Positions 51,977 through 60,846 of a DNA stretch of 64,000 nucleotides are shown here, in pieces. The DNA comes from Pseudolabrys sp. (lineage in GTDB: Bacteria; Pseudomonadota; Alphaproteobacteria; Rhizobiales; Xanthobacteraceae), in the NCBI GenBank assembly GCA_030655215.1, contig JAURVZ010000086.1, positions 1 to 64,000 on the forward strand. The letters run 5' to 3'. Within the stretch, counting starts at the first letter, position 1, and every line of letters starts with the position of its first letter. A program made the position numbers and the translations under genes. A model generated the notes under the pieces. It had not been told where the DNA came from and ran no database searches. It saw only the letters and a list, made by a program, of their open reading frames with translations.

Positions 51977-52500
51977 ATAATATGCGTATCATCGGCCTCG
52001 CCGGCTGGAGCGGCTCCGGCAAGACGACATTGGTGACCAAGTTGATCCCGTGCCTTTTGGCGCGCGGCATCAAAGTGTCGACGCTCAAGCACGCGCATCA
52101 CGGCTTCGATCTTGATACGCCGGGCAAGGACTCATTCATGCACCGCGCCGCCGGCGCGACGGAAGTGATCATCTCATCCGGCAAGCGCTGGGCGATCCTG
52201 CACGAGTTGCGCGAAGAGCCGGAATGGGACCTGCCGCATTTGGTCGCCAAGATGTCGCCGGTCGATCTGGTACTGGTCGAAGGTTTCAAGCGCGATGCAT
52301 TTCCGAAGCTTGAGATCCACCGTATTGCCAATGGCAAGCCGCTGCTGCATCCGGACGATCCGCACATCGTCGCGGTCGCGTCTGACAGTGCGGTGCCGGA
52401 GGCCAAGGTGCCGGTGGTCGATCTCAACAATATCGATGCCATTGCTGACTTGCTGATGAAGCACGCGGTGGCCATATCCGTTTTCGCGGCGGCTTCGTAA
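51973..52500 (+). CDS. mobB: Molybdopterin-guanine dinucleotide biosynthesis protein B
   Basis: A 175-residue P-loop GTPase. GLAGWSGSGKTTLVTKLI is the Walker A region, KVSTLKHAHHGFDLDTPGKDS the MobB-specific segment, and LVLVEGFKRDAFPKLEIHR the second family motif. MobB helps MobA in making the bis-MGD cofactor. It is coupled to the upstream moeA-like gene and is followed after 12 bases by moeA. Confidence 0.92.
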   Translation: MNNMRIIGLAGWSGSGKTTLVTKLIPCLLARGIKVSTLKHAHHGFDLDTPGKDSFMHRAAGATEVIISSGKRWAILHELREEPEWDLPHLVAKMSPVDLVLVEGFKRDAFPKLEIHRIANGKPLLHPDDPHIVAVASDSAVPEAKVPVVDLNNIDAIADLLMKHAVAISVFAAAS

Positions 52501-52512
52501 GTTGGGCATATC

Positions 52513-53802
52513 ATGGCGCAATTGACCGACGATTGCTTTGCATTCTCCGGCCCGCTCCTGCCGTTGCAGGACATGGAGCGGCTGATTGCGGAGCGCATCG
52601 TGCCGGTCAGCGACACCGAGAGGGTGCCGCTGCGCAGCGCGCGCAGCCGCATCACTGCGGCCGATGTTCTGGCCCCTAGCGATTTGCCGCCGTTCGATAA
52701 TTCCGCGGTCGATGGCTATGCCGTGCGGCATGGCGATCTGGCGATCGATGGCGATACCAAGCTGACGGTGACAGGACGGCTGCAGGCCGGTGCGCGCGCC
52801 GACATGACGCTGACGCCGGGACAGGCGATCCGCATCTTCACCGGCGCGGCGATGCCAGCCGGCGCAGACACCGTGTTCATGCAGGAAGACGTCACGCTCG
52901 ATGGCGACACTGTCACGGTGCCGAAAGGCCTGAAGCTCGGCGCCAATCGCCGTCTCGCCGGTGAGGATGTGCCGGCCGGCCGCCTTGTGTTGCCCGCCGG
53001 TACGATACTGGAAGCGCAGCATATTGCGCTGCTCGCGGCGCTCGGCCTCACCGACATCGCCGTGCGGCGGCGGCTCAAGGTGGCGATCTTCTCGACCGGC
53101 GATGAAGTGGTCGAGCCGGGCAGCACGCGCGGCGGCGCGGCGATCTTCGATGCCAACCGCTATCTGCTCAGCGCCTTGCTCGAGCGGCTCGGCGCGGTGG
53201 TGACCGATCTCGGCATTCTCGCCGACGATCCCGACGAACTCGCCCGCGCTTTGGCAAAAGCGGCAGCGTGGCATGACCTGGTCATTACATCGGGCGGTGT
53301 ATCGACCGGCGAAGCCGATCATGTGCGTGGCGCGGTCGAGCGCATTGGTTCGCTGACGTTCTGGCGCGTCGCCATCAAGCCCGGCCGGCCGGTGGCGATG
53401 GGTGTCATCCGCGCCGCCGCGCGCAAGGATCGCGCCGCGCATTCCGGCGCTGCCTTTGTCGGACTTCCCGGAAATCCGGTGGCGGTCTTCGTCACCTTCG
53501 TGCGTGTGGTCAAGCCGCTGCTGTTGCAGCTCGGCGGCGCGCGGCCGCAGAAACTGATGCCTGTGCCGGTGCGCGCCGCCTTTGCCTACAAGAAAAAGAA
53601 AGACCGCCGCGAATATGTCCGCGTCGCCTTGCGCCGCGGTGCCGATGGCGAGATCGAAGCCGTCAAGCATCCGCAGGATGGCGCCGGCATTCTCACATCG
53701 CTGACGGAAACCGATGGCCTGCTGGAGTTCGCCGAAGACGTCACCGAGATCGCGCCCGGCGATCGCGTCGGCTTCCTCTCTTACGCGGCGCTCATGGGCT
53801 AA
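52513..53802 (+). CDS. moeA: Molybdopterin molybdenumtransferase
   Basis: A 429-residue canonical MoeA. PPFDNSAVDGYAVR, IFTGAAMPAGADTV, FSTGDEVVEPG, FDANRYLLSALL, TSGGVSTGEADHV, AIKPGRPVAMG and GLPGNPVAVFVTF are all present. It inserts molybdate into adenylated molybdopterin. The last 11 bases overlap the convergent mobA gene. With the divergent copy at 50855 the window has two MoeA-type proteins. Confidence 0.95.
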   Translation: MAQLTDDCFAFSGPLLPLQDMERLIAERIVPVSDTERVPLRSARSRITAADVLAPSDLPPFDNSAVDGYAVRHGDLAIDGDTKLTVTGRLQAGARADMTLTPGQAIRIFTGAAMPAGADTVFMQEDVTLDGDTVTVPKGLKLGANRRLAGEDVPAGRLVLPAGTILEAQHIALLAALGLTDIAVRRRLKVAIFSTGDEVVEPGSTRGGAAIFDANRYLLSALLERLGAVVTDLGILADDPDELARALAKAAAWHDLVITSGGVSTGEADHVRGAVERIGSLTFWRVAIKPGRPVAMGVIRAAARKDRAAHSGAAFVGLPGNPVAVFVTFVRVVKPLLLQLGGARPQKLMPVPVRAAFAYKKKKDRREYVRVALRRGADGEIEAVKHPQDGAGILTSLTETDGLLEFAEDVTEIAPGDRVGFLSYAALMG

Positions 53803-54430
53803 CGCCCTTCGCGATTTTCTCCGCGCGCGCGACATCTTCCGGCGTGTTGACGTTGAAGAACGGATCGACCGGCGTATCCGGCCAATCGGCAATGGCGATG
53901 CCATGCCGCGATGTCCATATCTCGATCTTGTGCAGGCCTTCGACCATCAGCGCCTTGCGCAAATCCTCGCGCAGCGCCAGCGGCCATAACCCAACAACCG
54001 GATGCCGCCATTCGCCGGAACGCGCGCAAGCGAGCGGCACGCCGGCGCCCATCTTGCGCCGCGCTTCGTGCAGACGCTCGGTGAGATCATCCGGCAAAAA
54101 CGGGCAGTCGCCCGGCACGCTCAGCATCCATTCAATGCCGTTATCCTGCGCGGCCAAATAATCGAGCCCGGCGAGAATGCCCGCCAAAGGCCCGGCAAAA
54201 TCCGGCACGCTGTCGGACACGACATCAAGCCCGGTATCGGCAAAGCGGGACGCATCGCCATTGGCATTGATCACCATGCCTTGCACCTGGCCGGACAATG
54301 TCGCTAGCACATGATCGAGTATGGTAGCGCCGCCGATCTTGATGCGCGCCTTGTCGCCGCCGCCCATGCGGCGCGCCTGGCCGCCGGCGAGAACGAGGCC
54401 GAAGGTCGCCGGCACAGGGAAGTCAGTCAT
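53792..54430 (-). CDS. mobA: Molybdenum cofactor guanylyltransferase
   Basis: A 212-residue nucleotidyltransferase with LVLAGGQARRMGGGDKAR, then ISNG-like (INANGDASRF), DFAGPLAGILAGL, SVPGDCPFLPDDL and FFNVNTPEDVARAE. MobA attaches GMP to the molybdenum cofactor. The ATG at 54430 overlaps the end of fdhD by eight bases, so fdhD and mobA are coupled. Confidence 0.93.
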   Translation of the reverse strand: MTDFPVPATFGLVLAGGQARRMGGGDKARIKIGGATILDHVLATLSGQVQGMVINANGDASRFADTGLDVVSDSVPDFAGPLAGILAGLDYLAAQDNGIEWMLSVPGDCPFLPDDLTERLHEARRKMGAGVPLACARSGEWRHPVVGLWPLALREDLRKALMVEGLHKIEIWTSRHGIAIADWPDTPVDPFFNVNTPEDVARAEKIAKGVSP

Positions 54431-55301
54431 TATCAATTGCCGCCTTGCGCCGGTGCTTCGAGCTTTCTTCTTCGACCTTGTCGAGATCCTGATCGAACAC
54501 GATCCGATCTTCGCCAGCCAATGCGACGAAGCGCTTGCCGCGGGCGCGGCCGATCAATGTGAGATTGGCTTTGCGCGCCAGCTCAACACCCCACGCCGTA
54601 AAGCCGGAACGCGAAATCAGAATCGGAATGCCCATGCGCACGGTCTTGATCACCATCTCCGACGTCAATCGCCCGGTGGTGTAGAAAATCTTGTCGCTCG
54701 GCGACACTTTCTCCTTGAACATCCAGCCGGCAATCTTGTCGACCGCATTATGACGGCCGACATCTTCCATATAGATGAGCGGCTTGTCTTCATGCGCCAG
54801 CACACAGCCATGAATGGCGCCGGCCTCAAGATACAGCGACGGCGTCGTGTTGATGCTGTGCGTCAGCGCATAGAGCCATGATGTGCGCAGCGTTGTGTTC
54901 GGCAGCGACACGCCCTCCAGCGCTTCCATCAAATCGCCGAACACGGTGCCTTGCGCGCAGCCGGAGGTCTGCACTTTCTTCTTCAGCTTCTTCTCGTAAT
55001 TGGTCTTGCGCTTGGTGCGCACAACGACGACCGACAATTCCTCGTCATAGTCGACGCCGGTGACGACATCGTCCGGCAGCAGCATGTTCTGGTTCAACAG
55101 GAAACCGACCGCGAGATATTCCGGATAATCGCCAATGGTCATGGCGGTGACGATTTCCTGGCTGTTGAGAAAAATCGTCAAGGCGCGCTCGACCGTCACC
55201 GAGGTGTCGATCCGCGCGCCGGTCTGGTCGATGCCGCTGACGCGCTCGGTAAGGCGCTTGTCGAGCGGATCGGGCTTGATGATGTAGCTGTCTGAATTCA
55301 T
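54423..55301 (-). CDS. fdhD: Formate dehydrogenase accessory sulfurtransferase
   Basis: A 292-residue FdhD. VERALTIFLNSQEIVTAM, DYPEYLAVGFLLNQNML, SGCAQGTV, MEDVGRHNAVDKIAG, YTTGRLTSEMVIKTVRMGIP and LISRSGFTAWGVELARK are family motifs. FdhD passes sulfur to the molybdenum or tungsten site of formate dehydrogenase. E. coli FdhD uses a C-x-x-C loop; here only the first Cys is present (GCAQG), so persulfide relay may rest on one Cys. No formate dehydrogenase subunit is in the window. Confidence 0.93.
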   Translation of the reverse strand: MNSDSYIIKPDPLDKRLTERVSGIDQTGARIDTSVTVERALTIFLNSQEIVTAMTIGDYPEYLAVGFLLNQNMLLPDDVVTGVDYDEELSVVVVRTKRKTNYEKKLKKKVQTSGCAQGTVFGDLMEALEGVSLPNTTLRTSWLYALTHSINTTPSLYLEAGAIHGCVLAHEDKPLIYMEDVGRHNAVDKIAGWMFKEKVSPSDKIFYTTGRLTSEMVIKTVRMGIPILISRSGFTAWGVELARKANLTLIGRARGKRFVALAGEDRIVFDQDLDKVEEESSKHRRKAAIDND

Positions 55302-55443
55302 GCGCCTAATCTAAGTGTCTGCCGTGCGAAGCGAAAGCGGTCATGTACCACATTATGGGCTTAAATCGTCGTCTTGTGAATTGCAGGCGGGGCGCTCAGA
55401 ATACGCGTCAACGCTGATAAAAATATAAATGGGAGGTTGGGCC

Positions 55444-56412
55444 ATGGTGCGGACAATCAGCGCTGCCTTTGCAGCCGCTCTTTTCATGCAAGCCGCACAG
55501 GCGCAAGACTGGCCACAGCGGCCGGTGACGCTTGTAGTGTCGCAATCCGCCGGCGCCAGTCCCGACGTGATGGCACGCATGATTGCCGATCGCATGAGCA
55601 AGTCGCTTGGCCAGACCGTCATTGTCGAGAACAAGCCGGGCGCCGGCAATGTCATCGGCGCCAGCGCTGTCGCGAAGGCCGCGCCCGATGGCTACACTCT
55701 GTTCTTCGCGACATCGGCGGCGCTGTCGACCAATCCCTTCATGATGAAGAATTTGCCGTATGATCCGGTGAAGGACTTCGCGCCGATCGCTTTGGTGACG
55801 CGCAGCTTCCAGCTCATCGTCGTGCATCCCGATGTCGCGGCGAAGACATTGCCGGAGCTGATCGCGCTGGAGAAGAAGACGCCGGGCAAGTTCTCGATCT
55901 CCGTCGATGGCCCGCGCAATCTCGCCGGCGTCACCGCGCAAGGACTGAACAAATTTGCCGGCACGCAATTCGTGCTGATCCCGTCGACCAATCCGAGTGC
56001 CGGCGTGCAGGATGTGATGACCGGCCGCACGCAGGCCGGCATCTTCTCGATCTCGATTGTCGAGCAATTGGTGCGCGCCGGCTCGCTGCGCGCCATCGCC
56101 ATTGCCTCGAGCGGCCGCGCCGCGGCCTTGCCGGAGGTTTCGTCCGCGGCCGAGACGTTGCCCGGTTTCGATTTCCAGGGCTGGTTCATGCTGATGGCGC
56201 CGGCCGGCACCTCGCCGGAGATCGTCAACAAGCTGAACGCCGCTGTCGATGCTGCGACCAAGGATCCGCAGATCAAGGAGCTGTCGGTGAAGCTTGGTTT
56301 CGATCTGGCGCCCGCTGGTGTCGGGTCGCCGAAAGATGCAGCTGCGTTTCTCAGTCAGCAATTGGCGTCGTGGGAGAAGACCGCGAGAGAGTTGAATTTG
56401 GAGAAGCAGTGA
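55444..56412 (+). CDS. Bug/TctC-type periplasmic receptor 1
   Basis: A 322-residue extracytoplasmic receptor of the Bug family (tripartite tricarboxylate transport). A signal peptide is visible at residues 1-20 (cleavage at AQA-QDW). RPVTLVVSQSAGASPDVMARM and AVAKAAPDGYTLFFAT and LPYDPVKDFAPIALV are the Bug motifs. Bug proteins bind carboxylates, and many are encoded away from any TctAB permease, as here. The ATG at 55444 has GGGAGG about 8 bases upstream. The ligand is unknown. Confidence 0.9.
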   Translation: MVRTISAAFAAALFMQAAQAQDWPQRPVTLVVSQSAGASPDVMARMIADRMSKSLGQTVIVENKPGAGNVIGASAVAKAAPDGYTLFFATSAALSTNPFMMKNLPYDPVKDFAPIALVTRSFQLIVVHPDVAAKTLPELIALEKKTPGKFSISVDGPRNLAGVTAQGLNKFAGTQFVLIPSTNPSAGVQDVMTGRTQAGIFSISIVEQLVRAGSLRAIAIASSGRAAALPEVSSAAETLPGFDFQGWFMLMAPAGTSPEIVNKLNAAVDAATKDPQIKELSVKLGFDLAPAGVGSPKDAAAFLSQQLASWEKTARELNLEKQ

Positions 56413-56714
56413 TTGGTGCCCCGGACGCGATGCAGCACGAAGTGCTGCTTCGCAGATCCGGGGCCCCGGTTACTTCTTTAAACAACCGGGGTCCCGGATC
56501 TGCGGTGCACCGTTCGCAAGCGCTCACGCTGCACCGCGTCCGGGACACGGCATCAATTGCCTTAGAATTGTTGAGATGGTGGAATCTTCCACGCTCCGAT
56601 CACAGTGCAGCACAAAGTCACTGCCCCCACGCCTCACTTGAAAACCCGTTCTCTTGAAGCTGCGACATATTGGCGTAACTAAGCTGGCTAGCCACAGACA
56701 GTGAAAACAACGCC
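56413..56714. repeat. Intergenic palindromic repeat region between two receptor genes
   Basis: No gene is visible in these 302 bases. From 56418 to 56550 several G/C-rich arms mirror each other (CCCCGGACGCGATGC..., GATCCGGGGCCCCGG, AACCGGGGTCCCGGATC, GGTGCACCG, CTGCACCGCGTCCGGG). The design is that of the CCGGATCTGCGGTGCACCG palindromes common in Bradyrhizobium-like genomes. The remainder (56551-56714) shows nothing clear beyond a probable promoter region for the next gene. Confidence 0.6.
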
Positions 56715-57689
56715 ATGCACACACGCCTTTTCGCCGGTTTCGCCATCGCCCTTGTTGGCCTCGCCGCTTTCGCCGCCACTGGCAGCAAGGGCGCAGATGA
56801 ATGGCCGAGCAAGCCGATCCGCGTGATTGTGCCGCTCTCGCCCGGCAGCGCCGCCGACATCGTGCCGCGCATTGTCTTCGAACAGGTTGGCCAGCAGCTC
56901 GAGCAAACCGCGGTGATTGAAAACCGCGCCGGCGCCAGCGGCACCATTGCCGGCCGCGCTGTCGCCACAGCCGATGCCGATGGCTACACCTTGATGGCGC
57001 ATTCGACCGCGCATGTCATTGCGCCGGCGACCTTCGCCAACATTCCGTATGACGCGATCAAGGACTTCGCACCGATCGTGCCGCTGGCCAATGTGCCTTT
57101 GGTGCTGGTCGTTGCGCCGTCGAAGAACATCAAGACCATTCAGGAGTTGGTGGCGCTCGGCAAGAAGCAGCCGCTGACCTTTGGCTCTATTGGTGTCGGC
57201 AGCCCGGTGCATCTGGCCTGGGAGCGCTTTCGCTTGAGCGCCGGTTTCCAGGCGCAAGCGATTCCGTTCAAGGGCGCGCCGGAAGCGGTGCTGGAAACCG
57301 TGACCGGCCGCATCGATGCTTATATGTCGCCGGTGTCAACGGCGCTGCCGCTCATTCGTGACGGCAAGCTGCTGGCGCTCGCGGTCACCAGCCCGCAACG
57401 TGTCGCATCGCTGCCCGATGTGCCGACGACCGAAGAAGCCGGTTACAAGAATTCGGCTTACCAATTCTGGATCGGCATGTTTGCACCGGCCAAGACGCCG
57501 GCGCCAATCGTCGCCCGGCTGGCCACTGAAATCCAGAAGGCGCTGCAGGTGCCTAGCGTGCGCGAACGTTTCGCCGAGCTCGGCGTTCAACCCATGACCA
57601 TGAACACTGCGGAGTTCACCCAGTTCGTCAAGGATGAGCTGGCGCTGAACGCCGGATTGACCAAAGCTGCCGGCCTGACACCGCAATAA
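56715..57689 (+). CDS. Bug/TctC-type periplasmic receptor 2
   Basis: A 324-residue Bug receptor. The signal peptide is residues 1-27 (hydrophobic core LFAGFAIALVGLAAFAA). WPSKPIRVIVPLSPGSAADI, ADADGYTLMAHSTAHVIAP, IPYDAIKDFAPIVPLANVPLV and FGSIGVGSPVHLA are the family landmarks. It lies 24 bases before a THI5-like binding protein on the same strand. No TctA or TctB gene is in the window, so any membrane partner is elsewhere. Confidence 0.9.
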   Translation: MHTRLFAGFAIALVGLAAFAATGSKGADEWPSKPIRVIVPLSPGSAADIVPRIVFEQVGQQLEQTAVIENRAGASGTIAGRAVATADADGYTLMAHSTAHVIAPATFANIPYDAIKDFAPIVPLANVPLVLVVAPSKNIKTIQELVALGKKQPLTFGSIGVGSPVHLAWERFRLSAGFQAQAIPFKGAPEAVLETVTGRIDAYMSPVSTALPLIRDGKLLALAVTSPQRVASLPDVPTTEEAGYKNSAYQFWIGMFAPAKTPAPIVARLATEIQKALQVPSVRERFAELGVQPMTMNTAEFTQFVKDELALNAGLTKAAGLTPQ

Positions 57690-57713
57690 ATCACGACCAC
57701 GAAGGAAGAAGCC

Positions 57714-58580
57714 ATGAGCGAAAAAATCAAAGTCCGCATCGCGCCGAATAATCCGGTGTTCGATCTGCCGGTCATCGTCGGCATTGAAGAGGGCCTGTTC
57801 GAGAAGGCCGGTCTCGATGTGCAGTTCTCGGCGACCTATGCCGATCGCGAGAAAGACAAGGCCGAGTTTCCGGTGATGGCGCGCCTGAAGGAACAGCTGT
57901 TCGATACCGGCTGCGCCGACAGCTACAATGTTTGCGAATGGGCCAGCATCGATCGTCTTGAGAAGGGCGAGCGCGGCGGCGATATTGCGGCGCTGCGCGC
58001 GGCCGTAGCGGCGCAGGCGATCATCACTTTCGACGAGACGCTGCAAGTGCCGCGCGATCTCGCTGACGTACCGGTGTCGGTGCAGGAACTGACAGGTTCG
58101 CACTATACGACCGTGCAGTTGCTGGAGAGCGCGCTCGGCGCCGAGCACGTCAAGATCCATGCCGGCGGCTTGCCGCAGCAGCGTTACGCCGACTTGAAGG
58201 CCGGCAAGGTGCGCGCCATTGCCATCATGGAGCCGTTCATCTCGCTGGCGCTGAAGGAAGGCGCGCACATCATCGCCTCGGCGTTCTATCGCGGCGGCGA
58301 GGTCATCTCCAAGGATCTCACCGACGAACAGCGCAAGGCCTATTACGATGCGGAGAACCTGGCCGTCGATCTGATCAACAAGGACTTCTACAAATATGCG
58401 CACCACGTTGCGGCGCATGCCAAGGGCGCGCTTGAGCCGGACGAATTGCTCAAGGCCTTCGTGCGATACAAGCACGTCGACTATTACGACAAGACGACGT
58501 TCGGCCGCGCCTATGACTGGATGAAGGATCGGCACCTAACCGAAGGCCAGAGCCAGCATTCGACGTTTGTGGCGAACTAG
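57714..58580 (+). CDS. THI5/NMT1-like substrate-binding protein without signal peptide
   Basis: A 288-residue type II periplasmic-binding-fold protein. IRIAPNNP-like opening (VRIAPNNPVFDLPVIVGIEE), GLFEKAGLDVQFS and ALKEGAHIIASAF fit the THI5/SsuA group. There is no hydrophobic signal peptide: the chain begins MSEKIKVRIAPN. It may therefore be cytoplasmic. Several cysteines (DTGCADSYNVCEWASIDR) are unusual for the fold. AAGGAAGAAG lies before the ATG. Probably co-transcribed with the Bug receptor upstream; substrate unknown. Confidence 0.7.
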   Translation: MSEKIKVRIAPNNPVFDLPVIVGIEEGLFEKAGLDVQFSATYADREKDKAEFPVMARLKEQLFDTGCADSYNVCEWASIDRLEKGERGGDIAALRAAVAAQAIITFDETLQVPRDLADVPVSVQELTGSHYTTVQLLESALGAEHVKIHAGGLPQQRYADLKAGKVRAIAIMEPFISLALKEGAHIIASAFYRGGEVISKDLTDEQRKAYYDAENLAVDLINKDFYKYAHHVAAHAKGALEPDELLKAFVRYKHVDYYDKTTFGRAYDWMKDRHLTEGQSQHSTFVAN

Positions 58581-58582
58581 AC

Positions 58583-59317
58583 TTATTTGGCGGATGTGAA
58601 GCCGTGACTTGTGAGGATGCCCTGGCCTTCGCGCGCAAGAATGAATTGCGCGAAGGCTCGGGCGGCTTCTGAAGCGCCGTTCAAAACCGTCAGCCCATAA
58701 TCGGCGCCGACCGCCAGCGCGGGCGGCAAATCGACGATGTGCAGCGCCGGATTTTCCTTCTGCGCTGCCAGCGCATTGGTGCGGTAGGTGATGAAGATGT
58801 CGGCGCGGCCTTCCAGCACATGCCAAGCATAGACTGATTGGCCGGGCGGGGCTGTGGCGCTGTCCTTGGCGCCGGTCAGCTTCAGCGCCTTGGCTTTCAG
58901 CGCCGCGCATGCGCCGTGTTTAACCGCTTCCGCTCTGGCGAACACCGCGAATGCATAATCGCCGGATGGATCGGCCTTCGGCGTCGATGTGCCGACCTTT
59001 ACATTAGCATCAAGCATGCGCGCGAGCAGGCTTTCAGGATCAATCTGCAGGCCCGGCCTGACCAAAGCGCACAACGTATTGCGCGCGAACAGAATCACGT
59101 CGCCGCTCAGGCCCGCATCGTGCAGCGCCTGCGGATGCTCCATATTGGCCGAGGCAAAAGCATCCGCCTTCGCGCCGCTGACGATCTCATCTTTCAGCAG
59201 CCCCGAGGCGCCGAACGTCGGCACAATTGTGCCGCCGCCCGCCACCTCATAGGCTTTCGCTACCGCGCCGAGCGCCGCCTTCAGGCTGCCGGCGGCGTAG
59301 AGTCGAACCTCACGCAC
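58583..59317 (-). CDS. ModA-like binding protein without signal peptide
   Basis: A 244-residue molybdate-binding-type protein. LYAAGSLKAALGAVAKAYE, PTFGASGLLKDEI, ADAFASANMEHPQAL and LEGRADIFITYRT are ModA-like motifs. The GTG at 59317 overlaps the stop of tupA by eight bases (GTGCGTGA), so it is translationally coupled. No signal peptide is present, even if read further upstream. It may be a cytoplasmic oxyanion-binding protein. It ends 2 bases from the convergent THI5-like gene. Confidence 0.75.
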   Translation of the reverse strand: MREVRLYAAGSLKAALGAVAKAYEVAGGGTIVPTFGASGLLKDEIVSGAKADAFASANMEHPQALHDAGLSGDVILFARNTLCALVRPGLQIDPESLLARMLDANVKVGTSTPKADPSGDYAFAVFARAEAVKHGACAALKAKALKLTGAKDSATAPPGQSVYAWHVLEGRADIFITYRTNALAAQKENPALHIVDLPPALAVGADYGLTVLNGASEAARAFAQFILAREGQGILTSHGFTSAK

Positions 59318-60146
59318 CGGTGTCTTCGGCGTTTGGATAGAACAGTTGCTCGCCATTGATCTTGTAATCGCCAATGGCCTTCTGGCCTTCCGGCGAAATC
59401 AGATAATCGATGAAGGACTGGCCGAGATCCTTCTTCACATTCGCATGCTTGGCCGGATTCACCAGCGTCACGCCATACTGGTTAAACATGCGCTTATCGC
59501 CTTCGACCAGAATGCCAAGGTCGCCCTTGTTCTTGAAGTTGATCCAACTGCCACGATCCGAGAGCACATAGGCATTGCTGCTGCCGGCGGTGTTGAGCGC
59601 TGCGCCCATGCCCTGGCCAATCGCCTTGTACCAGCCGCCGGTTTCCTTCTCGACATCGACGTTGGAGGCCTTCCACAAAGCGAGCTCGGCGGCATGCGTG
59701 CCCGACTTGTCGCCGCGCGAAATGAAGCTGGCGTTCTTGTCCTTGATGGCGACCAGCGCTTTGGCGACATCCTTGCCACCCTTGATGCCGGCCGGATCGC
59801 TCTTCGGCCCGATCAGCACGAAGTCATTATACATCACGGGATGGCGCTTCACGCCAAAGCCTTCGCTGAGGAATTTCTCTTCCGCCGATTTGGCGTGCAC
59901 GAAGACGACATCGGCATCGCCGCGGCGGCCAGTGTCGAGCGCCTGTCCGGTGCCTTGCGAAATGACTTTCACGGTGATGCCGGTCTTAGTCTTGAACAGC
60001 GGCAGCAGATATTCGAACAGACCGGAGTCCTGCGTCGATGTTGTCGAGGCGACGATGATCGATTTGTCCTGCGCGAACGCTGAGGGCGCGAAGGCGATGG
60101 ATGCGGAGAGCAGGGCAGCGGTGAGTAATGTGCGGCGGTTGAGCAT
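59310..60146 (-). CDS. tupA: Tungstate/molybdate ABC transporter, binding protein
   Basis: A 278-residue periplasmic protein with a signal peptide (residues 1-25, ending AFA-Q). VASTTSTQDSGLFEYLLPLF, VGTGQ-like (SQGTGQALDTGRRGDAD), VMYNDFVLIGP and ISRGDKSGTHAAEL are TupA landmarks; the TTSTQDSG and RGDKSGT regions form the tungstate site. TupA usually prefers tungstate over molybdate. AGGAGG lies 6-7 bases before the ATG. It follows tupC on the minus strand. Confidence 0.92.
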   Translation of the reverse strand: MLNRRTLLTAALLSASIAFAPSAFAQDKSIIVASTTSTQDSGLFEYLLPLFKTKTGITVKVISQGTGQALDTGRRGDADVVFVHAKSAEEKFLSEGFGVKRHPVMYNDFVLIGPKSDPAGIKGGKDVAKALVAIKDKNASFISRGDKSGTHAAELALWKASNVDVEKETGGWYKAIGQGMGAALNTAGSSNAYVLSDRGSWINFKNKGDLGILVEGDKRMFNQYGVTLVNPAKHANVKKDLGQSFIDYLISPEGQKAIGDYKINGEQLFYPNAEDTGA

Positions 60147-60174
60147 GATGTTCCTCCTGATGATTTTTCTTGAG

Positions 60175-60846
60175 CTAGACGAGAAGTTCACCCGCCATGA
60201 AACGGAGGGCTTGATCGGTTTTCGGTTCAGCGAAGAATTCTGAAGCCGGCGCGTGCTCAATGACGCGGCCGCGATGCAGCAGCACAACATCGCCGGCAAG
60301 GCGCTTGGCCTGGCCGAGATCATGCGTCGACAGCACGACTTTAACGCCGCGCGCGCTGACCGCGCGGATGATGTCTTCAATCGCCTTGGTCGAGGCCGGA
60401 TCGAGGCTGGCGCTCGGCTCGTCGAGAAACAGGATGGCCGGGTCGCGGGCCAATGCCCGCGCCAGAGCGAGTCGCTGCTGCTCGCCGCCGGACAGGCGTC
60501 GCGCCGGGCGGTCGCCAAAGCCGGCGAGGCCGACCAAGTTGAGCAGTTCCTCTATGCGCTGCGTGCGCGCTTCGCCGCGGGCGAGGGCGTAATCGATATT
60601 GGCGGCGGCTGAACGGCGCAGCATGACCGGCCGCTGGAAGACAATGGCGCGCCGCGCCGATGACAGACAGCTGATGGCGCCGCTGTTCAGTTTCACCAGC
60701 CCCATGGCGGCGCGAAGCATAGTCGTTTTACCGGCGCCGTTCGGGCCGATCAGCACGGTCGGCGGTCCCGCCGCAAACGCGACGGATACCTGGTCTAAAA
60801 TCGTAACCTTGCCGGCGGCGACCGTGGCGTCGGTGAAGATGATCAT
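60175..60846 (-). CDS. tupC: Tungstate/molybdate ABC transporter, ATPase
   Basis: A 223-residue ABC ATPase: Walker A IGPNGAGKTT, Q-loop VFQRPVMLRRS, signature LSGGEQQR, Walker B AILFLDEPSASLD and H-loop STHDLGQAKRLA. It energises the TupB permease, whose gene overlaps its start by ATGA. The order tupB-tupC-tupA and the compact size fit the Tup system. Confidence 0.92.
   Translation of the reverse strand: MIIFTDATVAAGKVTILDQVSVAFAAGPPTVLIGPNGAGKTTMLRAAMGLVKLNSGAISCLSSARRAIVFQRPVMLRRSAAANIDYALARGEARTQRIEELLNLVGLAGFGDRPARRLSGGEQQRLALARALARDPAILFLDEPSASLDPASTKAIEDIIRAVSARGVKVVLSTHDLGQAKRLAGDVVLLHRGRVIEHAPASEFFAEPKTDQALRFMAGELLV

Noticed and set aside
52174-53904. Long antisense frame opposite moeA (576 codons)
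   Set aside because: It is an artefact of high GC content: full of Arg, His and Gln with no family features, while moeA on the other strand is unmistakable. The same applies to long antisense frames opposite the TRAP permease, the class III aminotransferase and the second Bug receptor.
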